Origin: Anticarsia gemmatalis
Taxonomy: Eukaryota > Arthropoda > Insecta > Lepidoptera > Erebidae
Direction: 5' to 3'
DNA: 64,000 nt
Assembly (NCBI RefSeq): GCF_050436995.1
Contig: NC_134771.1
Location: forward strand, 6,303,501-6,367,500
Part shown: one piece after another, positions 10,701-19,127 of the stretch
How the letters are laid out: every line of letters starts with the position of its first letter
Numbering within the stretch: the first letter of the stretch is position 1
The notes under the pieces: model-generated
The model's input: only the letters and a program-made list of their open reading frames with translations
Databases searched by the model: none
What the model was told of the DNA's origin: nothing
Program-made: the position numbers and the translations under genes

Positions 10701-13700
10701 AGGCAAAACTGGTTTTGACTGGATAATTTGCAGGTTTGACTAGGCAAAACTAGTTTTGACTGGTTAATTTGCAGGTTTGACTAGGCAAATCTAGTTTTGA
10801 CTGGTTAATTTGCAGGTTTGACTAGGCAAAACTAGTTTTGACTGGTTAATTTGCAGGTTTGACTAGGCAAAACTAGTTTTGACTGGTTAATTTGCAGGTT
10901 TGACTAGGCAAAAGTAGTATTGACTGGATAATTTGCAGGTTTGACTAGGCAAAAGTAGTATTGACTGGTTAATTTGCAGGTTTGACTAGGCAAATCTAGT
11001 TTTGACTGGTTAATTTGCAGGTTTGACTAGGCAAAACTAGTTTTGACTGGTTAATTTGCAGGTTTGACTAGGCAAAACTAGTTTTGACTGGTTAATTTGC
11101 AGGTTTGACTAGGCAAATCTAGTTTTGACTGGATAATTTGCAGGTTTGACTAGGCAAATCTAGTTTTGACTGGATAATTTGCAGGTTTGACTAGGCAAAA
11201 CTAGTTTTGACTGGTTAATTTGCAAGTTTGACCAGGCAAAACTTACTTTCGAATCGATTTTAGAGCGTTATATTCGGTAAAATTAGTCATTTCTATGTCA
11301 TTCTAGCCACAGGTAAGTTCTTTTATGAGGTAGTGTGTTAGTTAGACTAAACAATGGTTATAAACGTACCCAATTTGATCGACAACCTGCGCAACCGCTC
11401 GCGAGACTTCGACAACAAGACCAGAGGCACACGCGCCAAGGAGTACATGCTGATCGGTGACCTTATATGTGGCGCGAGGCCTGTGCTTGACTCCAGCAAT
11501 AAATGGTAAGAACAACTAGGTTGGACCAGCTATTTTCGAGATTTGACCAGGCAAAACCAGCTTTGACTGGTTATTGAGCGTGTTTGATAAGCAAAACTGG
11601 TTTTGACTGGATAATTTGCAGGTTTGACTAGGCAAAAGTAGTATTGACTGGATAATTTGCAGGTTTGACTAGGCAAAAGTAGTATTGACTGGATAATTTG
11701 CAGGTTTGACTAGGCAAAAGTAGTATTGACTGGATAATTTGCAGGTTTGACTAGGCAAAAGTAGTATTGACTGGATAATTTGCAGGTTTGACTAGGCAAA
11801 AGTAGTATTGACTGGATAATTTGCAGGTTTGACTAGGCAAAAGTAGTATTGACTGGATAATTTGCAGGTTTGACTAGGCAAAAGTAGTATTGACTGGATA
11901 ATTTGCAGGTTTGACCAGGCAAAACTTACTTTCGACTCGATTCTAGAGCGTTATATTCGGTAAAATTAGACATTTCTATGCCATTTTAGCCATAGGTAAG
12001 TTCTTATATTAGGTAGTGTGTTAGTTAGACTAAACAATGTGTATAAACGTGCCCAACTTGATCGACAACCTGCGCAACCGCTCGCGAGACTTCGACAACA
12101 AGACCAGAGGCACGCGCGCCAAGGAGTACATGCTGATCGGTGACCTTATATGTGGCGCGAGACCTGTGCTCGACTCTAGCAATAAATGGTAAGAACAACT
12201 AGGTTGGACCAGCTATTTACGAGATTTGAGAAGGAAAAACTAGTTTTGACTGGATATTTTGCAGGTTTGACTAGGCAAAAGTAGTATTGACTGGATAATT
12301 TGCAGGTTTGACTAGGCAAAAGTAGTATTGACTGGATAATTTGCAGGTTTGACTAGGCAAAACTAGTTTTGTCTGCTTAATTTGCAGGTTTGACTAGGCA
12401 AAACTAGTTTTGACTGGATAATTTGTAGGTTTGACTAGGCAAAAGTAGTATTGACTGGATAATTTGCAGGTTTGACCAGGCAAAACTTACTTTCGACTCG
12501 ATTCCAGAGCGTTATATTCGGTAAAATTAGACATTGCTATGTCATTCTAGCCACAGGTAAGTTTATATTAGGTAGTGTGTTAGTTAGACTAAACAATGGT
12601 TATAAACGTGCCGAACTTGATCGACAACCTGCGCAACCGCTCGCGAGACTTCGACAACAAGACGAGAGGCACGCGCGCCAAGGAGTACATGCTGATCGGT
12701 GACCTTATATGTGGCGCGAGGCCTGTGCTCGACTCTAGCAATAAATGGTAAGAACAACTAGGTTGGACCAGCTATTTACGAGATTTGAGAAGGAAAAACT
12801 AGTTTTGACTGGATATTTTGCAGGTTTGACTAGGCAAAAGTAGTATTGACTGGATAATTTGCAGGTTTGACTAGGCAAAAGTAGTATTGACTGGATAATT
12901 TGCAGGTTTGACTAGGCAAAACTAGTTTTGTCTGCTTAATTTGCAGGTTTGACTAGGCAAAAGTAGTATTGACTGGATAATTTGCAGGTTTGACTAGGCA
13001 AAAGTAGTATTGACTGGATAATTTGCAGGTTTGACTAGGCAAAAGTAGTATTGACTGGATAATTTGCAGGTTTGACTAGGCAAAAGTAGTATTGACTGGA
13101 TAATTTGCAGGTTTGACTAGGCAAAAGTAGTATTGACTGGATAATTTGCAGGTTTGACTAGGCAAAAGTAGTATTGACTGGATAATTTGCAGGTTTGACT
13201 AGGCAAAAGTAGTATTGACTGGATAATTTGCAGGTTTGACCAGGCAAAACTTACTTTCGACTCGATTCCAGAGCGTTATATTCGGTAAAATTAGTCATTT
13301 CTATGTCATTTTAGCCATAGGTAAGTTCTTATATTAGGTAGTGTGTTAATTAGACTAAACAATGGTTATAAACGTGCCGAACTTGATCGACAACCTGCGC
13401 AACCGCTCGCGAGACTTCGACAACAAGACGAGAGGCACGCGCGCCAAGGAGTACATGCTGATCGGTGACCTTATATGTGGCGCGAGACCTGTACTTGACT
13501 CCAGCAATAAATGGTACGTACTCAGTCATTACCCCTCATTCTGGGAGGGGACCTTTGCCCAGCAGTGGGACAGTAATGGGTTAAATTTTCTAGCTGCCCG
13601 CGTGAAATTCAGGTTAATATATTGTTCTCTAAGTCGACGCTTGACTACGGCGACCAGTTTATTTGAAACCAACCAACCAATAGAATAAAAAACTCGCAGC

Positions 13701-16048
13701 CCGTAGTTGCGCTCACCAGACGGTAAACGATCTGTGGGTTAAGCAACCTTTGGCGCGGTCATTCCATGTATAGGTGACCGCATAATGTAATTGAACTGAA
13801 CGTCTCCATATTTCAGAGTTAAGCCGTTAAGCCATGACAAAAGCCGGGTTGCTTGATCAACTTTGACACTAGGTTGACCACTAATTATATGGCGCAGTGG
13901 TTAAGGTCACTACGCCGCTACCATTGCGCGGGAAAGTTGTGGGTTCGATTCCCAATTTGTTTCCAGTTCAATTCACAACTAATTGGTTCGGGTCTGGTTG
14001 TGCTTTGTGTCCGTTGTTTGTATGTTTGTAAAAGTCCCCGCGACACAAGAGCAATTCTTAGTGCGGGAGTAGTCTTTAAAAAGAGGAAAACACTATTTTA
14101 CTTTGAGATAAAAAAAAAATCTTTAATTCCGACTGTATTTTGTTGTTGCAGGTACAGCCCCCGCTACATGTACGGGGGTCGCGTGTACCCCAAGTACCTC
14201 TCAGGCACGGGGTACGCGCTGTCGTCGCACGTCGCGCGCGCCTTGTACGACGCCGCGCTACGGACTAATTACTTCCACTTAGAAGATATATTTATTACTG
14301 GTGAGTGGGTTTGATGCTCGGGAGGTGAAGAATGTAAGCATTTCACAAAAAAAGACTGCCTACGTGTCGTGGTTGGTAGTGTATCCGACATCTGATTGTG
14401 AGGTCTCGGGGTAAATTCCTAAGTTAGGCTGCTGTAAAATACACTCAGTTTTTTGTTCCTCATTTCCTAATGGTGTCTCAGAGTTAAATTTGAGTACACA
14501 CATAATTAAGGACCATTTTTAAGACCGTTTTTAAATATCTATACTAATACTATAAAGCTGAAGAGTTTGTTTGTTTGTTAGATTGTTTGTTTGTTTGTTT
14601 GAACGCGCTAATCTCAGGAACTACTGGTCCGATTTGAAAAATTCTTTCAGTGTTAGATAGTCCATTTATCGAGGAAGGTTATAGGCCATATATCATCACG
14701 CTACTACCAATAGGAGCAGAGTACCAGTGAAAAATGTTACAAAAACGGGGAAAATTTTGGCCCATTCTCTCTTATGTGAAGCAAGCGAAGTTGCGCGGGT
14801 CAGCTAGTCTTTTATAAACCTCTGCTTACATTTTCGATTAACAGACATGAATTTAAAGAACCCATCATCAGCCTAGTCTTTATTTGAATGCAGCTGAATA
14901 CCAGTATTTTATATGGAGCGATTGTCTATCAGACATCCATAACCCATTTACCTTAACATGATATTTTTTCACGCCTTCCCATGAAGGTAGGCAGAGACCA
15001 AAGATTGTCACTTGTTATCTTTACAAACTTCCCTTGCTCGTTACATGTGGTCATACAGGACCGCCGGTTATGATGTACCTAAACTGTTTTTTAGACACCA
15101 CCGATATGACCATTTAGTAAGACCATTATTCAATTAAACTTTACTGTCCGCAGGCATGTGTGCGGGTCGCGCGCGGCCCCGCATCGTCCCGCGCGACGAC
15201 CCCACGTTCTCGTACCAGGCGGCGGGCGGGCCCGCGCCGGCCGCGTGCGGGGCGCACGCGCGCGCCACCGCGCACCGCGTGCCGCCGCACACCATGCGAC
15301 TGCTCACCCGTCTGCTGGCTGACAAGCGGATGCTGGACAAGTGAGTGGAATTGTGCTTATCTAGGTGTGAGAGGACTTTTGAAATATGTGTCGAAATGAT
15401 GGGATAGATGGTCTTGATTCAAGTAATATCTTGGATTTAAATGCCTTTGTTTAGAGTTGAGTAAACTGTAATTATCTCAGTGTGAGAGGAGTTTGAGACT
15501 TGTGTTAAAATAATGGCCTTGATGTGAGATTTAAGTAGTAATTTAGACTTAAATGCTTTTGTTTAGAGTTGAGTGGAGTGAGATTATCTCGGTGTGAGTC
15601 TCAATTTGAAAAGAACTTAAAACTTTTGCTTTAAAGTTTGTAAATTAAGAGACAGGGTTTAAAGTGAGATTGTTGTAGAAGTCATCTTGAAATGAGTTAG
15701 TTTCGATGTGAAATTTGAGAGCTAAGCGAGAGAATTTATAGTTCTGTTAAACAGTTCGTAAATAATATAAATAGTATTGAACTAAAGTTATAAAAGTAGT
15801 CTTTAAGTGTTAAATCGGTTTGTGATTTTCCTACATATTTCGAATTTATTAGACAATTCGGAAAATAATAGTAGCAATAAGTTAATCTTATTGTGCGATT
15901 AATCTCAACATGAGAGTGTTAACATTTTACCTAATTAAATAATTAATTTTATATTTTTTTTTTCAGATGTGAAAGAATGCGACTAACAAAGGTAAGACAC
16001 GACCGGCTAAAGCCAAAAACTACTCCTAAACGACTATCCAAACATTAG
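4681..16048 (+). CDS. Beta-1,3-galactosyltransferase-like protein (GT31)
   Basis: Exons join in frame at 4681-4763, 7774-7940, 8526-9377, 9957-10137, 14152-14300, 15154-15340 and 15967-15991 (or to TAG at 16048), giving about 566 residues. A short cytoplasmic N-terminus (1-54) is followed by one membrane anchor (about 55-71), then a lumenal domain: a type II Golgi enzyme. GT31 hallmarks are visible: IRETWG (143-148), VVFLLG (308-313), the ILKTDDDM metal/UDP-sugar site (371-378), YPKYLSGTGY (440-449) and EDIFITG (472-478). The family transfers galactose or GlcNAc in beta-1,3 linkage to glycans of the secretory pathway; acceptor not deducible. Odd points: about 160 residues, many acidic, separate IRETWG from VVFLLG, where relatives usually have a few dozen; five partial copies of exon 4 lie in the next intron; the 3' end is uncertain. 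The first ATG follows an acceptor at 4671-4672, so an upstream 5'UTR exon is expected. Confidence 0.85.
4794..5051 (+). mobile_element. Helitron-like non-autonomous element, full length
   Basis: Begins TCTATACTAATATTATGAAG after host A and ends GGGTCAGCTAG before host T. It has the 3' hairpin CGCAA-GCGAAG-TTGCG about ten bases before CTAG, no inverted ends and no target duplication. It carries a (GTTT)n run near the 5' end. Confidence 0.8.
5411..5610 (-). mobile_element. Second Helitron-like family
   Basis: On the - strand it ends GCGGACGAAGTCGCGGGTAA then AAGCTAG: a small GCG...CGC hairpin before a CTAG end, as in the main family but with different internal sequence. Relatives occur near 20300-20530 and 33030-33265. 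Confidence 0.45.
5611..6170. other. Intron 1 DNA, AT-rich, no gene seen
   Basis: Apart from a short SINE tail at 5607-5645 (GAAGCCGACTTCACCATAG), this stretch shows only AT-rich sequence with no supported exon. Confidence 0.5.
6171..6545 (+). repeat. Strand-asymmetric C-rich degenerate repeat
   Basis: Imperfect units of roughly 20-30 bases built on CCCCCCACACACTC and ATCACAAGACCCCCC. G is almost absent from the + strand through 375 bp. The proline/histidine-rich open frames here reflect base composition, not a gene. Confidence 0.7.
6945..7095 (-). mobile_element. SINE/LINE-tail repeat (GCCCAGCAGTGGGAC family)
   Basis: Reverse copy with GTCCCACTGCTGGACAAGGG, GAGGGAGGGGTTAGGCC and GAGTCCACCACACTGACCAA blocks shared with 42060-42355 and 57785-58075. 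Confidence 0.6.
7130..7226. repeat. Fragment of dispersed repeat (GGTAGGCAGAGACC family)
   Basis: Shares ACGCCTTCTTCCTATGGGTA and AGACAGAGACC blocks with copies near 14960, 33320, 38520, 43075, 50920 and 61430. Confidence 0.5.
7227..7373 (-). mobile_element. Helitron-like element, truncated
   Basis: Reverse copy retaining the CTCCTATTGGTCGTAGCGTG to AAACAAACTC part. It lies head-to-head against the + copy starting at 7374. Confidence 0.65.
7374..7722 (+). mobile_element. Helitron-like element with nested LINE-tail insertion
   Basis: Starts TCTATACTATAATATTATAA and ends CGGGTCAGCTAG. About 100 bp at 7531-7628, ending AAATAAAATGATTTATT and a TTTA run, interrupts the element and looks like the 3' end of a LINE. 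Confidence 0.7.
7774..7940 (+). CDS. GT31 gene, coding exon 2 (membrane anchor)
   Basis: Acceptor TTCTTTCAG and donor AAAG|GTGGGT. A basic stretch (KKEERQRR) is followed by a hydrophobic segment from FFIFCTGMIVF to LMYIP, giving the positive-inside topology of a type II Golgi anchor. Phase 2 in, phase 1 out. Confidence 0.85.
7945..8215 (+). repeat. Degenerate CAGACTGTTTG minisatellite
   Basis: Repeated, diverged units of roughly 20-35 bases containing GTCGGCGACAGACTGTTTG-like sequence. They begin right after the exon 2 donor, with faint further units near 8430-8475. Confidence 0.6.
8526..9377 (+). CDS. GT31 gene, coding exon 3 (N-terminal catalytic part with long insert)
   Basis: Acceptor TTTATTCCAG at 8525, donor GATAGTG|GTAAGT. 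It encodes residues 84-367: a short stem, the FLLIVVCSS strand, IRETWG, an Asp/Glu/Asn-rich segment of about 160 residues, then VVFLLGLPG and the YGDVIQ...DSYNNLTLKS block typical of GT31. Upstream in-frame codons from 8396 are intronic. Confidence 0.85.
9378..9956. other. Intron 3 DNA, no gene
   Basis: AT-rich intron containing a family 2 SINE tail at 9497-9560 (reverse) and otherwise nothing recognisable. Confidence 0.6.
9957..10137 (+). CDS. GT31 gene, coding exon 4 (DDD metal-binding motif)
   Basis: Acceptor TTGTTATTTCAG, donor AATAAATG|GTAAGA. It carries ILKTDDDM, the divalent-cation and nucleotide-sugar site, followed by INVPNLIDNLRNRSRDF. It is the only copy of this exon with the DDD motif and an in-frame acceptor, so it is taken as the functional one. 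Confidence 0.85.
10174..10357 (+). repeat. 41-bp minisatellite array 1 (about 4 units)
   Basis: Units start TTTGACTAGGC at 10174, 10215, 10256, 10297 and 10338. The unit has two related halves (GTTTGACTAGG.. and GTTTTGACTGG..) and contains the palindrome CAAAACTAGTTTTG. Confidence 0.95.
10465..10616 (+). pseudogene. Partial copy 1 of GT31 exon 4
   Basis: Matches exon 4 from its ATG onward with very few changes. Its 5' side is TTAGACTAAACA instead of coding sequence, giving an in-frame TAA and no DDD. The donor is altered to GTAGGT. Confidence 0.85.
10653..11244 (+). repeat. 41-bp minisatellite array 2 (about 14 units)
   Basis: Longest array; 573 bp between the first and last TTTGAC starts equals 14 units. 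It mixes TAGTTTTGACTGG and TAGTATTGACTGG variants. Confidence 0.95.
11354..11505 (+). pseudogene. Partial copy 2 of GT31 exon 4
   Basis: Same 5' truncation as the other copies; ends in a consensus donor GTAAGA. Small substitutions include CTCGACTCT to CTTGACTCC (synonymous). Confidence 0.85.
11542..11925 (+). repeat. 41-bp minisatellite array 3 (about 9 units)
   Basis: Nearly homogeneous CAAAAGTAGTATTGACTGG variant units, which have lost the central palindrome. Confidence 0.95.
12037..12188 (+). pseudogene. Partial copy 3 of GT31 exon 4
   Basis: Starts ATGTGTATAAACGTG and ends with GTAAGA. No upstream in-frame acceptor and no DDD motif. Confidence 0.85.
12225..12486 (+). repeat. 41-bp minisatellite array 4 (about 6 units)
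   Basis: Begins with the variant TTTGAGAAGGAAAAACTAG and contains the rare GTTTTGTCTGCTTAATTTG unit. Both are shared with array 5, showing that these two modules are the most recent duplicates. Confidence 0.95.
12596..12747 (+). pseudogene. Partial copy 4 of GT31 exon 4
   Basis: ATGGTTATAAACGTGCCGAA start, GTAAGA donor; near-identical to exon 4 and to copy 3. Confidence 0.85.
12784..13252 (+). repeat. 41-bp minisatellite array 5 (about 11 units)
   Basis: 451 bp between the first and last unit starts equals 11 units, mostly the AGTAGTATTGACTGG variant. Confidence 0.95.
13362..13513 (+). pseudogene. Partial copy 5 of GT31 exon 4 (array end)
   Basis: Last copy; its donor is GTACGT and the sequence after it departs from the module. 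It probably preserves the ancestral exon/intron right boundary of the array. Confidence 0.85.
13528..13590 (+). mobile_element. SINE/LINE-tail fragment (CCCAGCAGTGGGAC family)
   Basis: Contains GGGAGGGGACCTTTGCCCAG and TGGGACAGTAATGGGTTAAA, as in 42060-42355. Confidence 0.6.
13693..13886 (+). mobile_element. 5S-rRNA-derived SINE, diverged
   Basis: Keeps GTTGCGCTCACC, TTTGGCGCGGTCATTCCAT and the GCCATGACAAAAGCC-like tail. It is directly followed by a family 1 SINE. Confidence 0.6.
13888..14077 (+). mobile_element. tRNA-headed SINE (family 1)
   Basis: Head ATGGCGCAGTGGTTAAGG, B-box GGGTTCGATTCCC, tail through GCGACACAAGAGCAATTCTT and GTGCGGGAGTAGTCTTT. It inserted just after the 5S-headed SINE. 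Confidence 0.75.
14152..14300 (+). CDS. GT31 gene, coding exon 5
   Basis: Acceptor TTGTTGTTGCAG, donor ATTACTG|GTGAGT. It encodes the conserved YPKYLSGTGYALSSHVA helix/loop and EDIFITG, which carries an acidic pair characteristic of the GT31 active-site region. It joins exon 4 in phase (TG|G = Trp). Confidence 0.85.
14538..14807 (+). mobile_element. Helitron-like non-autonomous element, full length
   Basis: From TCTATACTAATACTATAAAG to GCGCGGGTCAGCTAG between A and T, with an extended (GTTT)n segment interrupted by AGATT. Confidence 0.8.
14960..15070. repeat. Fragment of dispersed repeat (GGTAGGCAGAGACC family)
   Basis: ATTTTTTCACGCCTTCCCAT, GGTAGGCAGAGACCAAAG and ACAAACTTCCCTTGCTCG blocks shared with 43075-43200. 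Confidence 0.5.
15154..15340 (+). CDS. GT31 gene, coding exon 6 (C-terminal catalytic part)
   Basis: Acceptor TTTACTGTCCGCAG, donor GACAA|GTGAGT. It is very GC-rich compared with its surroundings, and it completes the TG of the EDIFITG block and encodes an Ala/Arg/Pro-rich segment ending LLTRLLADKRMLDK. Long open frames on both strands here are shadows of the GC bias. Confidence 0.8.
15341..15966 (+). other. Intron 6 with degenerate GAGTGAG/TTAGAGTTGAG repeats
   Basis: Loose repetition of TGTTTAGAGTTGAGT and ATTATCTCGGTGTGAG blocks (about 120-130 bp apart) at 15340-15600; no coding sequence. Confidence 0.5.
15967..16048 (+). CDS. GT31 gene, coding exon 7 (possible last exon)
   Basis: Acceptor TTTTTTTTCAG at 15966. 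It encodes KCERMRLTK up to a good donor AAG|GTAAGA at 15991/15992. If not spliced, the frame stays open for 18 more codons (VRHDRLKPKTTPK...) to TAG at 16046-16048. If spliced in phase 0, the only in-frame downstream candidate found is 24874. Confidence 0.6.
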
Positions 16049-16109
16049 TCTAACTAGATAATAGTCTAACTCAGTCGTAGGTCAAGACAGATAATAAGGA
16101 AAGATCAGA

Positions 16110-16200
16110 GAAACTGTCCCACTGCTGGGCAAGAGTGGGCATAGAAAGAAAGGTAGCCTTGGGTACACCACGATGGTCCAAGACTCCTTCCTTATAGAAA
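16110..16200 (-). mobile_element. SINE/LINE-tail fragment (CCCAGCAGTGGGAC family)
   Basis: ACTGTCCCACTGCTGGGCAA followed by diverged tail blocks (GGGTACACCACGATGGTCC). Confidence 0.5.
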
Positions 16201-16202
16201 TG

Positions 16203-16412
16203 ATAGCTGACCCGCGCTACTTCGCTTGCGTCGCATAGATAGAATGGGTCAACATTTTCGCCGTTTTTGTAACTTTTTTTATTGCTACTCTGCTCCTATT
16301 GGTTGTAGCGTGATGATATATAGCCTATAGCCTTCCTCGATAAATGGACTATCTAACACTGAAAGAAGTTTTCAATTCGAACCAGTAGTTCCTGAGATTA
16401 GCGCGTTCAAAC
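16203..16412 (-). mobile_element. Helitron-like element
   Basis: Reverse copy from the hairpin end TAGCTGACCCGCGC inward to TAGCGCGTTCAAACAAA; the 5' (GTTT)n part is truncated. Confidence 0.7.
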
Positions 16413-16432
16413 AAATTTGAATTAGAGACCCT

Positions 16433-16688
16433 TTGAGGCGCCCATAGCCAGTTGCGCTCACCAGTCGGTAAACGATCTGTGAGTTAAGCAAATATAGGCG
16501 CGGTCATTCCATAGACGGGTGACCGTATAATGGTATTTAAACTGGGCGTCTCTGTTCTTCGGAGGGCACGTAAAAAGTCGGTCCCGGTTGTTGTCTATTA
16601 AGATAACAGTCGTTAAGCCACGTCAAAGGTCTTTCGAGCTTGAACAACTTTGACACTAGGTTGAGCACTAACCATACGATAAGATGAA
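16433..16688 (+). mobile_element. 5S-rRNA-derived SINE
   Basis: Full copy from GAGGCGCCCATAGCCAG to CTAACCATACGATAAG. Confidence 0.75.
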
Positions 16689-16854
16689 GATATTTTATTG
16701 TAAAATGAGCCTTAGTATGCTAGAAATATGGTCTATTTTCCCAATATTATCTGTCTTGACCTACAACTGACCTAGTAATTAGTTATAGTCGATTCGTCCA
16801 CTCGAAGTTCAACGCGTTAGTATATAGTTACATGTACATAAAATATCTGATACA

Positions 16855-17235
16855 CACTGTTATCGGTCATATGTCGGTCATGTGTTGGTCATATGTCGGT
16901 CATGTATCGGTCACCTGTCGGTCATATGTCGGTCACATGTTGGTCATATGTTGGTCATGTGTCGGTCATATGTTGGTCATCTATCGGTCACGCTTAAATC
17001 ATGTGTCATATTGGTGATGTAGTCAAATTGGGTTATACGTTGGTCGCATTTCGCTCAAGCATCTGTCATGTCGGTCATATGTCAGTCGTATCTGTCAGGA
17101 TTCGGTCAGCTGATTTGTCGGTTATATTTCGGTCAAATCAGTGTTTTTTATCGGTCAACTCATTTGTCGGTCATATTTCAGTCAATTCAGTTCAGGTCAT
17201 ATATCGGTCACGGTGTAGGTCACTTTTGGTTTAGG
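16855..17235 (+). repeat. GGTCATATGTC minisatellite
   Basis: About thirty diverged units of roughly 10-13 bases based on CGGTCATATGT. The left half is regular and the right half decays to longer spacing. The open frames (SYVGHMSVMCWS...) are translations of the repeat. Confidence 0.85.
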
Positions 17236-17305
17236 TTAGAACAACCGGTTGTGGTTACGCTTGGGTCAGGACACTTATGGTGGGCGGTTATATAGCATAA
17301 GCTGA

Positions 17306-17460
17306 AATATTTCCCTCTTATTCATAAAAATATATGAAGTTATGAAAGGCTTATAAAGAGTTTTATTTCTTTCACTCCTTAGCGAAATGAAAAAGAGAAA
17401 ACATATTGTAGTCGTTTTTAACTAAAATAGGTTTATAGTGTGTTTATGAATAAGAGGGTT
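17306..17460. mobile_element. MITE (CCCTCTTATTCATAAA ends)
   Basis: Inverted ends CCCTCTTATTCATAAAAATA and TTTATGAATAAGAGGG. Relatives lie at 26705-26857 (opposite orientation) and 60503-60576 (internally deleted). Confidence 0.75.
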
Positions 17461-17589
17461 AGTTTTTAATAATTATTTAGTATGTATTTGACCGAGGTAT
17501 GGCCGAAATAAAAATAATGTAATGGAAAATACGCTTTAATATCTAAACAAATAACAAAATTTTACTTCAACATTAATTTTGTTAATTGT

Positions 17590-17795
17590 TAGTCATATTA
17601 AATAACCTATAATGGACGAATTATGACCAAATCTATCCATATTAATTTCGAATCTGACCAAATTATGACTACATCAGACCAAATTTTGACTGATCATGAC
17701 AAAATTATGCACTTACAAGTGGTTTTCAAGAGAATCATGACTATATTTGACCAAAATAATACCGATTTTGACCAAATTTCGACCACAATGTGATG
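17590..17795 (+). repeat. Degenerate TGACCAAATTTTGAC repeat
   Basis: Diverged units such as CTGACCAAATTATGACTACA and TTTGACCAAATTTCGACC. TGACC is the reverse complement of the GGTCA core of the array at 16855. Confidence 0.55.
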
Positions 17796-17963
17796 TGTGA
17801 ACCAGTATTTAATCACGCGCTAGTTTGAAATTTAAAACTACGATTTGACATTTGTTCGAATCCAATTTGATTTTCGACTCGATATTGTGCAGCAATTTGG
17901 ACAATATCTGCAATATTGTCCAAATTGTGACTGTGTCTGACTGATATTGACTTACATGATTTA

Positions 17964-18321
17964 TGGCGCGTTCCCACTATGTCGTGACGACAGATAGTCG
18001 TGTAGTTCAAATGTCGTCTCTAGCTGTTCCCATTAAAACGACTGTTTGTCGTCAAAAATTGTAATCGTGTGGTGACTGTCGTATCACGGCAGTCGCTGTA
18101 TCGTTTGCACATTAGCAAGCTACAAATCTATCGATATTTTATCGTTTTACGACTATCGTGATAGCCGTCCCCACTGTCACGATAATCTGTCGTCACTGCA
18201 AAATATCGTAGACGATAGTAAGTCGTGTCGTTCTATATGTGAACACCTCCATTTAAACATATAAGCCACGACACTTAAAATTACACGATTATCTGTCGTC
18301 ACGACATAGTGGAAACGCGCC
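17964..18321. mobile_element. MITE with GGGCGCGTTTCCACTATG-type ends
   Basis: The left end GGCGCGTTCCCACTATGTCG and the reverse complement of the right end match through TCGTGACGACAGATA. The interior repeats the CGACAGATAATCGTG theme. About 358 bp, no ORF. Confidence 0.7.
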
Positions 18322-18867
18322 CTCACACGACTAAATAATGACCGGTAATGACCGGTAATTACCGAAAAGTGTGTAGTACAAACCAGTAAGCGCATAGCGT
18401 GACAGTATTATTTAAATCAAAGTATAGAATATAGTCCGTGCCTAAAATATAGAATTATAATTACTTGCAGACACAAATTGTATGGAAAATGTTAGTTATT
18501 TGTTAAAAAATAGTATATTCATGTTGAAAATAATAAACTTGCTAACGTCTAAAATTACATGTTAACGCATGCCATGACATGCTGTTACATTTCATGGCAT
18601 GCTCAGACATTTCACAGCATGCTTTAACATCTAAACATCAACTGTGTTATGCCCACAAATTTTAATATGGTTATAAATACTAAGATTTAAAGTGCTAAAA
18701 AGTTAATTTCACCCATACAATTTGTGGTCGCAAAAATCCTAATGATATTTGTGTTACGCAAAGCGAACACGTTATCCATTAATTATAACCAGTTTCAATA
18801 ACGTATCTACAGTTAGAGATAGGTTTACAGTTTGGTTACTAGGCAACATTAAGTATAAATAATTTTA

Positions 18868-19010
18868 CTCGCGTTTGTATTGATTACTCAGCTCCTATGG
18901 GTGATAGCGTGATGTTATATAGCCTCTAGCCTTCCTTACTTATGTGGCTATCGTATTAAAAATATTAATTGAAATCCGGCTGGTAGTTTAGTAGATAAAG
19001 GTATTGAAAC
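18868..19010 (-). mobile_element. Highly degraded Helitron-like copy
   Basis: CAGCTCCTATGGGTGATAGC, GTGATGTTATATAGCCTC and TAGCCTTCCT blocks remain. Confidence 0.45.
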
Positions 19011-19127
19011 AAACTTAAATGTTATTATTTTAGTACTATAGTACTTTTACCAGTTTCGCCTAGGCCCATCTGATGCAATGTCGTCCTAGCCGATATTTGA
19101 CTACGACAGCCATTAATTGAAACCAGC

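Larger units (their letters stand above)
9986..13513 (+). repeat. Higher-order tandem array of exon 4 3' end plus minisatellite
   Basis: Six modules counting the real exon. Each holds 152 bp from the ATG of TDDDM to the donor, then about 36 bp of intron start (AACAACTAGGTTGGACCAGC), a variable run of 41-bp units, and about 115-120 bp of spacer with AGAGCGTTATATTCGGTAAA. ATG positions are 9986, 10465, 11354, 12037, 12596 and 13362. Spacings of 479, 889, 683, 559 and 766 differ by near multiples of 41. Confidence 0.95.

Noticed and set aside
10174..13252. CRISPR array
   Set aside because: The 41-bp units are directly adjacent without unique spacers, and the DNA is eukaryotic.
10465..13513. Exon 4 copies as mutually exclusive alternative exons
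   Set aside because: All lack the DDD codons, an acceptor in the correct frame, and have TAA just upstream of the ATG (ACTAAACAATG), so inclusion would break the protein.
15134..15399. Extra open frames on both strands
   Set aside because: Shadows of the GC-rich GT31 exon 6; only the phase-consistent frame continues the family motifs.
16832..17295. Repeat-containing 60-77 residue proteins
   Set aside because: Pure translations of the GGTCATATGT minisatellite in three frames.
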